Shown: one piece after another, positions 8,853 through 21,244 of the stretch
Position numbering within the stretch: the stretch's first letter is position 1
How the letters are laid out: each line of letters opens with the position of its first letter
Source: Branchiostoma lanceolatum
Lineage: Eukaryota > Chordata > Leptocardii > Amphioxiformes > Branchiostomatidae
Direction: 5' to 3'
Assembly: GCF_035083965.1 (NCBI RefSeq)
Contig: NC_089725.1
Location: 25,863,925-25,927,924, forward strand
DNA: 64,000 nt
Notes under the pieces: generated by a model
The model's input: the letters and a program-made list of their open reading frames with translations, nothing else
What the model was told of the DNA's origin: nothing
The model's database searches: none
Translations under genes and position numbers: made by a program

Positions 8853-11800
8853 TCATTCTCTCCTTGGTCGTCGTCTGGAGCTGCCATAGTCAAAGTCTCC
8901 ACTCATTCTGGACCTCTTGACCACCTGCACCTGCGACTGTGCTGTCAGCTGCAGCTTGATTGCACTGGCGTTCAGCTTCCCCGTGGAAGTCAGCAGCTCC
9001 TTCAGTCCCTTCATCTTTGCACTGGCGAACTTGACGATCGGCAGGGGAGGCATGGGCACCTTGAACTTGTCGTCCTCCGTCGTACCAAGAACAGGTGCAG
9101 CATTGCCTCGACTCGTTGCCTCTCCCTGGCCCTGTGACGTCTGGAAAGCCATCTCCGCTGGGCTCTCTGCTTTCAACACAGACTCCATGGTCATACCGGG
9201 AAAGGGGTTGCCGTTGGACCGCTGACTGAGGAACTCGCTCACGTCGGGTCGGGAGTCCGCCGTACGCGTGGCGAAGGGACTACAGCTGCGCTCCAGTCCG
9301 CCCAGCAGGTACTCGGGGTTCAGGATGTTCTCCCCGCACTTGGCGGCCAGGTCGGCAATGTTCGGGTGCGGTGCCTCGTTCTGGGAGTCTGGATCAACTT
9401 TTGAGGCCAGGCTCTCAATAGTAGACAGCAGTGTCTCATTGGTTAACCTGGTATTGCCACTGTGCTCCTGTCTGCTCTGTGAATCTGCCTTCCCTTTCGC
9501 CTCCTTCCCCTTCAACACCACTCCATTCTTCTCACCTTTTCCTTTTGCAACTGCTCTACTGCCTTTTGACCCACGACCTCTACCTTTCTTTGGCTCCTCC
9601 TTTTCCTCCGTCTTACTTTCATCTTTGTCTTTCTCCTTCTCCTCTTCCTCCTCCTCTTCTTCATCTTTTATCACTTCCCCCTGATCTCCAATCAAAAGGA
9701 TGTTCAACTTTGACCTGACTTGAGGTGAGAAGCTGTTTATCGATTGCACAATGTGCTTGGCCCATCCAATATGAAGGACTGGCGTTGAGCTCCCTTCTTC
9801 CCACTGACAGATGCCGTCGTACAACTGCAGCAGGTAAGCGAAACATTCAGGGTCATTTAGCAACGGTGACAGCGGCACCGACACCGGGGTGGATCGTCCG
9901 TTCGACTTCTCTGAGGAGTCATCAGTGCTGGAGGCCGGAGACAGCGCGGGTGAGTGCAAGGCCGACAGGCTCACCGACTTCAGCATGTTGGGAATGAGCT
10001 CATGAGCAATCTCAAGGAACTCCTTGTAAATTTCTTCATCCTCACGGTTGTAGTTGTAGCTACGGGCCAAGAAAACGACACAATGAACTTGTTTCCTTGT
10101 TGCCATTCTATTCTGAAGCCATTTCTACATGTCCACTCTTCACCACATGATGATCACTACCAATTTCCAACAGCAGAACACTTGATGCACATGTACTATT
10201 GATTTGGCTTTATAATTATCACACCAACTTATGACAGACACACCACTTACCTTCTGATAACATTAGCAGCCTGAGCCCAACAATGAAGAGCATCCTTGAA
10301 CTGACCACGCCTGAAAGCAATCATATCAGAGTTGAGGATCCTGTGTTCATACTGGGGCAATGAAGGTAAATTTACATTCAAAGATACAACCACCATTCCA
10401 CAAACACTGCATATTTGTTCATCCAGACAAGTCAATATAGATCATTAGGCATGCATAGAAGTATGTTCTGCAAATCATACTTTGTGAGTACTATCCATGT
10501 ACTATCCATGTACGATGAGTATGTGAGGGAGTGCATATGTATCCTGATACCAAATGTAGTCCTTTGCAATCTGGTTGGAAAACCTACCTGTAATGGTGGC
10601 TACCCAGATAGGTGTAGGGGTAGACATGTTGGTTGTTGTAGTACACCTTGCCAGCATGGATACCTTCATGGAACAGCTGTATAGGAGGGGGTTTGTCTGG
10701 AGTGGGGTCAATCTCCTCCAAATCAGCCAGGTTCCCCAGAGCCATGGGATACCTGTAGGAGGGGTAAAGCATAAATGATGAACCACATGCTTGAGAAGCA
10801 GGAAGTAAGGAGTGTGTCTTTGTATAACTGTGGGTATCAATTTTGACATGCAGTTCTTACTGTCTCAGTTGTTAAATATATGCCTGCCAACAGATTATTT
10901 GTAGATATCTGTTAAAAACATGACAATACAAACATCCGAGGAACTTATACATCACAAGGCTACAATGTTGCGTGCATTAAGAATTAACACTATAAAGTAA
11001 GAAAGATAAAAGATGGTCTTACTTTCGTAGATGCCCCATGTCATACAGCAACCAAAGCAGCTCCTATAGTGGGAACAGGGCAACCAGAAAGATCACAAGT
11101 AGGTCACAGATAATTATGGCCGGGGTGCAATCAGAGTAAGGTTATTTAGCTGTCCCTACCTCAAACTGGTGCTGAAATCACAAATTTGTCTAGCTAGGCA
11201 GTTCTACTCAAACAAGTGTCTAATGACGTACCTGTTGCAGTGAGGCCATCTCAATGCTGTCTGTGTGTGAGTCTATGGATGGATTGATGGCTGACACCAT
11301 GGCTGCCACCTCCATGCTCCTGGTACACTGCACTGGGAAACCATACAGATACAGCCAGCTCTTCTCTGCCACACCCACACTGATGGGCTGTCCTCTCTTG
11401 TCTTCATTCCCCTTCCCGTGCCACGTCACCTCTGCTGTCTCCGCACCCTTGTCCCCAAAGGTCACCCAGGCATGGTCCTCAGACAGGGCCAGGTGAACAT
11501 CCTTGTAGCCGAGCACCTGGCAGGCAGCAACGACAGCAAACGCAACCCCGAAACAGTCCAGGCGATTTCCTAATGAGGACACAGAAACAAACAGATCAAC
11601 ATCAATTCAACAAAAATTTATGTCAAGTTCTCAAACATCATATCCCCAAAGAACAAAATATATGAGCAGCTTACTGAAACTGATAAAAAACTTTCTTGCA
11701 TTTTCTAGTTTTTACTAGTTTTTGTTGTTGTTGTTGACAGTTTGATATTAGTAATACTAATCTAAACATTGAAGGTTTAATTTTTCACATGTGCTGACAC

Positions 11801-13716
11801 TAAGCTCTGGCTCCTTGGCTAGAGGGGTTTTAAAGATGGAGTCCAAATTCATTATCATCATCATCACTCTTCATGCTATATAATGTTATATAGTTACAAA
11901 AGGGAACAACCAGAAATTCCACTTTCTGTTCCCTTTTTTGGTAATGACTCAAATGATATATTGACCAGGTATACAAAGTGACTCACAACATAGAATACAT
12001 TTGACCTGGGGCTGAGAAGAGGATGAGTCAGTCATTCCCAACAGTTTTACATCATCATGATGAACACAGCATCCACATTATATTTTTACATCTCATCCCA
12101 TAAAAATGAGCTCAGGTGTAAGTAAATATGAGGTCTCCAAAATGTATTTAGCTTTTAGGTCACACATACATGCATGAGACAATGTCCTGATGTTGCATGT
12201 GGTGCTGGTAGTGGTAGTGCATGTTTTCTTGTTCTTCATCCTAAACTTTATTCTAGATGGATAACTGTCAATCATACAGTCAGTTAAAAGTTTAATGTAT
12301 TGGCAAATGGTGATGTATTTACAGATTATTGTAACAGTGTGTTTTCAGCCATTTACTGTATCGTTGTACCTGCCAGTTCCCAAGTCATCATTGCGGAAGG
12401 AACACATCATGCTTCGTTAGCACAGTTCCTCAGCAACCTATCAGAGGACATTTACCAACCAGCAACCCCACTTCCAGTTGGCAAATGGCATACTTGGCAA
12501 ACTTCCAAGACATCAGGTATGCAAAATTGTATAGTCTGGGGAGATTGAAATGCAAATAACGGACAGGCGTGCTATTTCCGCACAGCAGGACAGAGGCCCT
12601 GGCACCTGGTATGCATGACATATAAGGCCTGTTTATTGATACTTTGCCATTATTACGAGGTGAATTGGCCCCGAAAAAAGTATGGCAGGGTGCCGGCTAT
12701 ACAGCTCTCCACTTACATGACCCCCTGAAGGGATGCATCAAGCATAGCCAGATGGCCAAGTTGGCTGAGCTACATGTTGGAATACAGATGTAAACAATGA
12801 CTATGAATTGGTATGTGTACTATGCATAATGCATGTCAAGGTACAGTGACTGACTCACGGTTCTATACCTTGGTATGAAACTGGCTGGTGATGTCATCAA
12901 TGAATCATGGACTGGGTCTAATTACATGTAAATAATGGGAAGTCCCTACCAACAAACATGACAAATGATAGAAGGAAAGCGAATGTTCCCTGTTGGTAAG
13001 AGGCTGGCCATGACAATCGTTGATTATGTACAGTTGAGTGTCTACCGATCTACGCGACAAGCATGAAACCGTTATATTTCAACCTACTAACCCACATTTG
13101 CTATTGTTATTGAATCATCAGGTAACGGTAGCGAAAGCGCACAGGTTTGGAACAAATGACACAACAGACAATGCAAATGCACTACGAGTTTGACATACCA
13201 CTGTCATGAAGAACTGACAACCCCCCTAGCACGTCCAGTGCGGGGTAACGCCCCCTGCCCCCCTCCCCCTTAGTGCCATGCATCGTAAACAACAGTAACG
13301 TTACCTGTGAGATAGCTGTAGAGAGACTGCAGATGCGCTCTGTCAGTGTGGTACGATCGTGACAACGAGCTCCATATCACGTCTGACACCTTTTTGACGA
13401 GATCCCGTGTTGCCACGCCGTGCGTGAACTGGCTTAGATCGACAGACCCTTTGATTTGACAGACGAACTTGTGGTACAGGGCTTCCACGGGGGCTAGCTC
13501 CACCACCGGAAAGATCGGCTCCAAATTAGCCCCGCTATCTACCTTGTTTAGAGCCCTGTTGTTGGTCAGGACATTCTCAATATACCCCAAGGTGACAGAG
13601 AGCAATGCGAGATTGGGCTCTACGCTGCATGACAGTTGCGATCGAAAGAGTTCCACGACGGATTTTATGTCTTGCAAAGGGAAGTGGCGTTTATCCTCAT
13701 CTCGAAAGCCCGCCAT
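8853..13716 (-). CDS. MEN1: Menin, chromatin scaffold of KMT2A/B complexes
   Basis: Menin is a nuclear scaffold that binds MLL1/2 (KMT2A/B) histone methyltransferases, LEDGF and JunD. Six coding exons on the minus strand are supported: 13305-13716, 11232-11569, 11023-11063, 10588-10752, 10251-10310 and 8853-10059. All join in frame at GT/AG sites to give 740 residues (human 610-615). Conserved blocks are [11 protein letters not shown]-type (here [18 protein letters not shown]), [66 protein letters not shown] and, near the C terminus, [14 protein letters not shown]. The last exon has a Ser/Pro-rich insertion after the EEIYKEF helix and a Glu/Lys-rich disordered stretch (about nine Glu in a row), which explains much of the extra length. 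The C terminus is basic (RRRPRRE), as expected for a nuclear targeting tail. The gene is head-to-head with CLPTM1, with 525 bp between the start codons. Confidence 0.96.
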
Positions 13717-14241
13717 GTTGAGTGAAATTGCTCACTGCGTCAGCGCGCGCAAAAATGTTCGAATCGACGGCACAGTCTATTTGACTTAGTGGGGGGGTCG
13801 GAAGTTAGCTATTGTCAAGAAATAGATAAAATAATCTCTCTATGTATCTAAATCAGTTTGACGGCTTTAGACTATCTGTGATCTACAATTTGTTTCTATT
13901 TAATGCACTTAATGCAAGTATTAGAATAATTTTGATTCGATAAAATTTCGTAATTTTCACGTTGGTAACAGTATGATCCATTCCGAACAAAAATTGACCA
14001 ATAAGAGAACATCTTCATCCAGGCTGTGACGTAGCATCCGATTTCGCAACAGAAACTGCAAATCATGGCTATCTGTCCGGATGAATCATAGCCTACAAGC
14101 TTTTTGTCCTTTTTGAAAATATTCTTACATACAACTCCCTTCCACGTAGGACGGAAATAACCATTTTCTCCGGGATTAATTCATGCAAAATTGAGATCTC
14201 GTGAAATCACTCGTTTTCACGCGAGATCTTGAAATTTAAAC
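13717..14241. promoter_or_regulatory. Bidirectional promoter region, menin/CLPTM1
   Basis: The two start codons are 525 bp apart and transcribed away from each other. The interval has no TATA box that I can place with confidence. A near-perfect inverted repeat lies 12-48 bp before the CLPTM1 ATG (14194-14229: agatctcgtgaaa, a short centre, then ttttcacgcgagatct). Its CGCGAGA core resembles the TCTCGCGAGA element found in many TATA-less housekeeping promoters. Confidence 0.55.
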
Positions 14242-17200
14242 ATGGCGGACACCCAGGTGAAAGAAAACACCGGTGCCACGGCGGAAAATGTTGTCAGTAA
14301 CGGCGACACTGGCGATTCTGACGGCCAAGTTGTAGCTCAACAGGAGCAAGATGGTCAGGTGTGTTATTATATCCAATTTTCTTTTCCATTCAATCATAAA
14401 AAAGGCTGTATTCGACTATAGATTTCGATGTGGATTTTGTGAATGAGTCACTCATGACTTACGTAGCATACGGAACGATACTCCCTTTTCCAGGCCAGCG
14501 AAGCTGTACAACAAGAGCCTCTGGAGCAGCCACCGCAAAACACTTGGCAGGTGGTCAAGAATGTTTTCTTCCGAATTTTCGTCGTCTGGGTGGTGGCCAG
14601 CATGTTCAAGCGTCAGCCAGCGCAAGAGGGCTCGGACCAGCAAGGAGGGGTCACCACGCGCAAGCCTGCCCACAACCTCTTCCCACCTGGCACGAGGATG
14701 GTAGGACCAAACGACCTCTATATGACATTTTAGTCTCTGTGGGCATTTTGGGCTATGAGGAACAAATTGCTAAGAATTTGTCTCGAAATTAATATAGCAT
14801 GGCCATAAATGTATGTATGAGACTTCCCTGCTTTGGTCTGGTTTTAAAAATCATGTTACCCATCAAATGATCAATTGCCATGTTTTAGAATTACAAATAA
14901 TGATAATGATTTACTTACCATAAATGAATTGAAATTGAAAAATTGAAATTGACCATCATTCACTTGGCCAGCCAGACTTAACTCAGATTGCAGATATGTT
15001 TCAAATGATAGGAATATGGTAGTCGTGGGGCACGACACAATTTCACTTCTACTCGAGCGACGCCGGCCTTCTAACATGTCTAACTTGCATGCCGGGCCCG
15101 ATTCTTGTTCTCCCTGAACTCCCAACGCCCTTACCTGCAATGCCGGTCACTTAAGCGACGCCGGAAACCCCATGTTAATCCACAACAGGGCTTGATGCGG
15201 CAGAAGTCAATGGAAAACAACATCGGGTCCGCCATTTTTGGTTTGAAAATACAAGGAGAGTAACGTGATCGCTACGTCATCGCTTGTACAGCCTGATTGG
15301 TGCATTTACTCACATGACTGGGCTTGACCAATCAGGCCGTACAAGCGATGACGTTGCGATGACGTTATTCTCCTTGTATTTTTAAACCAAAAATGGCGGA
15401 CCCGATGTTGTTTTCCATTGACTTCTGCCGCATCAAGCCCTGTTGTGGATTAACATGGGGGTTCCGGCGTCGCTAAAGTGACCGGCGTCGCAGGTAAGGG
15501 CATTGGGAGTTCAGGGAGAACAAGAATCGGGCCCGGTGTGCAAGTTAGAAGGCCGCTGTCGCTCGAGTAGAAGTGAAATTGTGTCGTGCCCCACGACTAA
15601 GAAGGGAAAGTATATGTAATATGAAGCAAAAACTCCCTTCGTTAGTCACCACGGTTATGAATATGGTATCTTGTATTATTACATACAGTATATAAACTTT
15701 ATCCTCTGTAGTTTGTAGCTTTATTGTGTTCCACTTTCAGAGCTTTATTGTATTGTGTTTGAGAGCTCTCAATCATCTATCTATCTATCTATCTATCTAT
15801 CGATCGTGATTAAGAAAGGTTGCATGGTGAAAAGCCAGTTTGACTAACAAAAGCACCCGTAATGCTGTTATTTGTCCTTAATGCTGTTCATTGTTCTGTG
15901 TTTTCCCGCAGGACCTACGAGTGTACCTCTCAGAAAGTGAACACTTCAAGGAGTTTGATGACACTAGTAAGCTGTTCTGGCAGAAGAAGGGACTGACATA
16001 TGGGGACTGGGACAGTGGGATCAACAAAGACGGGACATTTACATATGAAGCAGAAATCTCCACACCAGAGGTTTGCATGTCATACATACAGAACAGTAGA
16101 AAACTACAGCTCATGGGTCATAGTGAGTCAACTGTATGGGCTTTATACTAGTAGCAGTGGAATCAACACTTGAATTGTTCCTGTGGCATCTAGCTATTAC
16201 GTCAACGACATATCCCAAAGTTTAAAAGATGAAGACACTCTCAACAACTGTGAGCCCTTATTTTGACAATACATTTATGTATAGATCACAAGGTTAATCA
16301 GGTATATTAACACTTAAGCTGTTTCCTGGAATCCAGTCTTGTTAGCTTTAGTCTACTTCCAATGGTCACTACCCCACCAACAACTTAGCGACCATTGGAA
16401 ATGGACCAAATTACAGGCTTATCTCTAGCAGCATTTGAATGCGATCTGCTAACAGTGACCTGTTGTTATGTCTTTCAAGTTCATTGTATTGATTAAAGAA
16501 AAGTAGTAGTTGGATAATGAGTATAGACCACAGCCAAGATACTAATGATTTTTGTTTCATTTCAGCATTTGAAGAACAATGGGTCAATGTGGATCCATGT
16601 CTTTCTGACCAAGAGTGGCAAGTCACCTGACCCAACCCAGAAGACGCTATATTCAAGAGCATCTACCATATACAAGAAGAAGAGTAAGAGATGCAAACCC
16701 ATACATTCTTTTGAATCCGTGTGGATGCTGATAGATTATACATATGTATAGTAACAGAACAGTAAGACAACAACAGTTACACAATTAAGTCTTTGCACAA
16801 GCTGTAATTGATACCAGGTAAAGTCTGCTAATGATATGGAGATGAATTTGGCATACCACAATTACATTGAATGAGATTTCTAAAAGCATGATTCCCATAT
16901 TTGTTTTCAACTGAAAATATATGCTCATAGTTTTTGAAATATGTTTTATTGATGTTATTGTTCCGCCTCATAATTGTTTGTTCTCATATTAGTGCTTAAC
17001 AGGTACAAGAAGAAGAGATACCTGAAGACCCAGAACCTTCTGACTGGTGCAACTGAGCTGACTCTAGAAGACCAAGCGGTATGTCTTGTTGGTTTGTTGC
17101 TGCAGCTTGACCTTTTTCATTTCGCCACCTTACCCATTTGTGCTTCATCAAGATTGACAGTTTTTGTAATTCATTGTTGAATGTTCTCAATTTCACAGAA

Positions 17201-18041
17201 AGCTGCTAATTCCACAGTGGAGATCCTGTCCCACTGGCATCCCAACATGACCATAAACCTGATGGACGACCACACACCATGGGTTCGGGGGTCAGTGCCA
17301 GCACCCCTGGATGAGTGTAAGTTTTCTAGACTAGAGCTCATATGATTGAATAGCTTGCATTTCTTAGAGATACATATTCAACATACCTCCGTACAAATTA
17401 CAATATTCCATCATTCTAATCTATTGATGACTATAATATGAAGGACGAAGATGTTTTTTTCTGAGGTATACACTATGTCTTCCTGTTATCCTGATGATTC
17501 TACTCTTACTGTATGTTTAGTCATAGACTTTGAGCCGCTGACAGGAGGCTACCTGCCTGTCCTGTACTTCAATGACTACTGGAACCTCAACAGGGACTTC
17601 CAACCAATCACTGCTGCCAATGAGTAAGTCTTCATCATCTTCATACAAGTCATGATATGTATGATAATCTGATTTGTTGTAAGACGTGATGATAACCTTA
17701 AACATCTTGCACAGTAGAACCATCCCCTTGCTATTGAATTATTCATGGCCCAACTGTAATAAGTTTAGCATACATCAGTCAGATATGGGTCAAGTCATTA
17801 AAGCCATTTGATCTGCATAGTTTTTATATTATATGCTAAGCCCTGAAAAGGGTGGGCAATATGTATGCCTTTGGTTTGAGATTAGTCAGAGCAGTAAGCA
17901 CTTCCTCTTGAAGGTTACACACCAAAGGACAGTCTTTGAATGTGATTTCTTACAGGATTGATTGATTTCTTACATGATTGATTGATTGATTTCTCACATG
18001 ATTAATTGATTGATCTCTCACATGGTTGATTGATTGATTGG

Positions 18042-18084
<43 letters not shown>

Positions 18085-21000
18085 GTTGATTGATTGATTG
18101 ATTGACACAGGACACTGCTGCTGAGCCTGACCTACAGCCCCATCTCGCTGTTCCGCTGGCAGATGTACGCGGCACAGAACATGCGCTCCAAATGGGCCAA
18201 TGTGCTCGGGGAGGATGTCATGGAGAATGATGATGATGACGACTCACTCAAGGTACTTATCTAAAGACTAAAGCAAAGCATTGCTGCCTGGAGCTCCACA
18301 GTGTATTGTGCTGTTGCAATTTCAATAAAGTTTAAAGATCCAACGCTCTATGTTGGTTGCAGAGAATTTTTCTTATGGTGAGAATCTCAACAGAATGCAA
18401 AAGATAAGATTGACAGATGTTGTTCTCTTTATATCAGTACTAAGATACTCACATAGTTCTAGACTGCTTAGCCTTGATACTTGGTAAATAGGTACACATA
18501 GTTTGTAGTGTTCTCTGCTCTAGTTTGTAGGGTTTGTAGCTGAGCATGTTCTGCAATAGATCGGACATAATGGAAATTTGTTTTGACCTCTTTCAGCAAG
18601 CCTTCCTAGAAACAAACCCATACCTCCTCGGACTGACCATCATAGTGTCCTTGGTCCACAGTGTCTTTGAATTCTTAGCGTTCAAAAATGGTAAGTGTTG
18701 CTTCCGCAGTATATTTATCAGTTTTCATTTAGCAAGACCTCTGGTAGTTAGAAGGATTTACTCACATTGCTGTGTTTTGTCCTTTCTAAGTGTGAACAAT
18801 ATGTTTGAATCATTCCTTTTTCTCCAGATATCCAGTTTTGGAACAGCCGTAAGTCTCTGGAAGGTCTCTCCGTGCGGTCTGTGTTCTTCAACGTGTTCAC
18901 ATCGCTGATTGTGGTGCTGTATGTCTGGGACAACGAGACCAACTTTGTGGTGCGCATCAGCTGCATGGTGGGGTTGGCCATAGAGATGTGGAAGATCACC
19001 AAGGTAGTCACATTCAAGGTAAGAGGCTTCTAGACTATACCTGTTTTCTCTCTAATGTTAGCACTGATATCTGCTTATAGTGTCATGAGGATTAAAGATA
19101 AAACTAGTCCAGTTTTTGTAAAGGAAAGATAATGACTGAGGCAGACAAAGCACAGCATAGTCCCTCTAATAGGACAGATTGAATTGGAGCAGCAAATTTT
19201 TATTAATACCTTTGTACCTGCTTTGACAAAGTAGGGCTTATCTGGTCAAATCCTACAGTTCACATCCTTCTTTTTTTTTCTTCTCACAGCTTGACAGAGA
19301 GGACCCCATATTAGGATTCTTACCTCGTGTCAGATTGGAGGACAAGAGCACCTATGTGGAATCATCCACTAAGCAGTATGATCAGGTAAGTCTGAACATT
19401 GACAGTATAAGCAAGATTGGCTTCACAAAATTGAAATCAAGAAGCCTGTTCATGTAGTGTGTATCTTTCATGGATGTTTGCACTTAATGTTGATCACTAA
19501 TGTTAAATTTCTGTAATTGTCATTCCCTGATATCAGCAACTCTGTCTGAATCAATTATTTCCTTATAATACAGTGCTAAACTTTATTTCAACACTAAGGT
19601 ATTCACGGATCAAATTTTCGACGACCACTGTCGGCTTCTTCAGGATCCGTGAATACCTTAGTGTTGGAAGAAAGTTTAGCACTGTATTATGATTACTATC
19701 AACACAGATGAGCTTCCATTATAATTCAAGTATTTCCTTGTTGCAAGCCAAATGAAATGAAAGTGAAAACTTGTGTTTGAATTTGTTGGTTATCACCAAT
19801 GTTCTTTTCTTGCTCTCTTGACAGCTGGCGTTCAAGTATTTAGGCATAGCGTTGTTTCCACTGCTGGGGTGCTATGCTGTGTACTCTCTCATGTACAACG
19901 AGCACAAGGGCTGGTATTCTTATGTCCTGAACATGATCTACGGATTCTTACTAATGTTCGGTAAGTCTCTTACTTTTGAACTGTTTCAAATGTAAAATGT
20001 CCAAATATAGCAGTTGACATGTATCTGTCTCTTGTATAGACATCAAAAAGCAGTGATGTCTTTATTTTGAATGAACAGGTTGTTGGGGCACACAATTGCT
20101 GCAAGTTTACGTCTTTGACTGTATGTAGACTTTGGCAGGTAAAATTGCTTTCAAATCAGTGAGATAAAAGCCGTTGTCACACTCAACAACCTTCAGCTGA
20201 ACTTGTCGATTGCCAGATCCCAATGGTCACTACTTTGCCAACAACTCGCTGGTGAAGTATCGACTGTGGGAGCATACCAGAGCTAACAAGACTGGACTCC
20301 AGACTAGCTGTGTGATGCCGGCTTAAGGGAGTGTAAAAACTTTCTATTCATTGATGACAGAGTAACTCATGACTGCCCTGTTGTCCTCCCCACCTTCAGG
20401 TTTTATCATGATGACCCCACAGCTGTTCATCAACTACAAGCTGAAGTCGGTGGCCCACCTCCCCTGGCGCATGCTCACCTACAAGGCTCTCAACACCTTC
20501 ATCGACGACCTGTTCGCATTTGTTATTCAGATGCCCATGATGTATCGCATAGGCTGCTTCCGAGATGGTATGTACATGTGATTGTCTTTGTTGTTTGATT
20601 TTAGGAAAGCTTCTTTTTAAGTTGTAAATGTGTAAGGTCCGCTGTAACATTTGAGTGAAGTAAATGATAAGTGAATGGATGATATTTGGATGTACAGGAA
20701 ATTATAGAACCCATGTGATGGCCTAGGGGGTAGAATTCTATAGCCCTTGGTCCACACAGCTCCCTACTGTAGTTACCTGTTTGGCCCAAGCACTATAGAA
20801 AAGGAAATGGTACCAGCCCTATGGGCTCCCTTGGAAATCAGTTACTCAGTAAACTGAAGGGACCACCCAAAAGATTCATAAATTAATGAATGAATAAGAA
20901 TAAATTATCATATGAATTTGTGTAATCAAGGAGGTTTTATACCTCCTTGGTGTTATGTAGTTACTGTTATCTGCAGATTCACTGATATTTGTCATTTCTT

Positions 21001-21244
21001 GAGTTCAAAATTCATTGTTCTATCAATTTACAAACAATTCTATGTCTTCACCACAGATATTGTCTTCTTCATCTACCTATACCAACGGTACATCTACCGC
21101 GTGGACCCAAAACGTGTGAACGAGTTTGGTACGACCGGCGAGGACCACGATGTACAACCCAACGGGAGTATAGGGGCAAAACCGACGGAGGGAGAGCAAC
21201 CAGCTATCGAGGATAAGCCAGCTGAAGAGAAGAAAACAGACTAA
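14242..21244 (+). CDS. CLPTM1: CLPTM1, multi-pass ER/plasma-membrane protein
   Basis: Homologue of cleft lip and palate transmembrane protein 1, a multi-pass membrane protein of the CLPTM1 family; in mammals it traps GABA-A receptors in the ER. Fourteen exons join in frame to 640 residues (human 669): 14242-14358, 14494-14700, 15912-16070, 16566-16683, 16993-17078, 17199-17316, 17521-17623, 18111-18252, 18597-18690, 18828-19018, 19290-19385, 19825-19960, 20400-20567, 21057-21244. Visible features are an N-terminal hydrophobic segment (NVFFRIFVVWVVASMF), a luminal domain with EILSHWHPNMTIN and YFNDYWNLNRDF, then several hydrophobic segments (LGLTIIVSLVHSVFEFLAF, FPLLGCYAVYSLMY, YGFLLMFGFIMMTPQLFINY). 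The very conserved LPWRMLTYKALNTFIDDLFA and FIYLYQRYIYRVDP are present, followed by a charged cytosolic tail. Exon 5 is entered at 16993, using the AG of ATATTAG rather than the later CAG, because only this keeps the frame (MLNRYKKKRYLKTQ). Confidence 0.96.
15022..15597. mobile_element. 576-bp palindromic MITE in CLPTM1 intron 2
   Basis: The two ends are complementary: GTCGTGGGGCACGACACAAT at 15022 and its reverse complement ending at 15597. Each is flanked by TA. The arms stay complementary for about 280 bp (for example the 'catcgggtccgccattttt' block near 15220 and its complement near 15390). They meet at a short centre near 15305-15325. Both arms contain CCGGCGTCGC-type words. There is no coding capacity. 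This fits a TA-inserting foldback MITE. Confidence 0.8.
15775..15801. repeat. (CTAT)n microsatellite
   Basis: About six CTAT units in CLPTM1 intron 2, shortly before exon 3. Confidence 0.85.
16322..16430. mobile_element. Foldback element, 'GGAGTCCAG' family, copy 2
   Basis: It starts cctggaatccagtcttgtta and continues with gctttagtctacttccaatggtcact. It then pairs inversely around agcgaccattgg and ends acaggcttatctctagc. The same words occur at 5.1, 20.2 and 61.9 kb. It lies in CLPTM1 intron 3 (between the third and fourth exons). Confidence 0.6.
17943..18106. repeat. (TTGA)n-rich microsatellite abutting a splice acceptor
   Basis: Repeats of ttga/ttgg and longer 'gattgatttctcacatgatt' units run to within a few bases of the acceptor of CLPTM1 exon 8. 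The acceptor reads gattgattgacacag, and the exon starts at 18111. Confidence 0.85.
19570..19690. mobile_element. Foldback MITE in CLPTM1 intron 11
   Basis: The left arm taatacagtgctaaacttta, then ttcaacactaaggtattcacggatc (19570-19613), is matched by the inverted right arm at about 19642-19690. The centre contains gacgaccactgtcggcttcttcagg. No coding capacity. Confidence 0.75.
20205..20310. mobile_element. Foldback element, 'GGAGTCCAG' family, copy 3
   Basis: The centre holds caatggtcactactttgcca. The right arm reads agctaacaagactggactcc then agactagc, matching the right arms at 5.2 and 62.0 kb. The left arm is eroded. It lies in CLPTM1 intron 12. Confidence 0.55.
20690..20900. repeat. Dispersed repeat, also present at 49.7 kb in inverse orientation
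   Basis: The segment tgggctcccttggaaatcag, followed by ttactcagtaaactgaagggaccaccc (about 20820-20868), is the reverse complement of ggtggtcccttcagttaaca... at about 49734-49780. It is an intronic dispersed repeat of unknown type. Confidence 0.6.

Noticed and set aside
16980-17003. CLPTM1 exon 5 starting after the CAG at about 17002
   Set aside because: That acceptor puts a stop codon soon after the junction. The AG in ATATTAG at 16991-16992 keeps the conserved frame.
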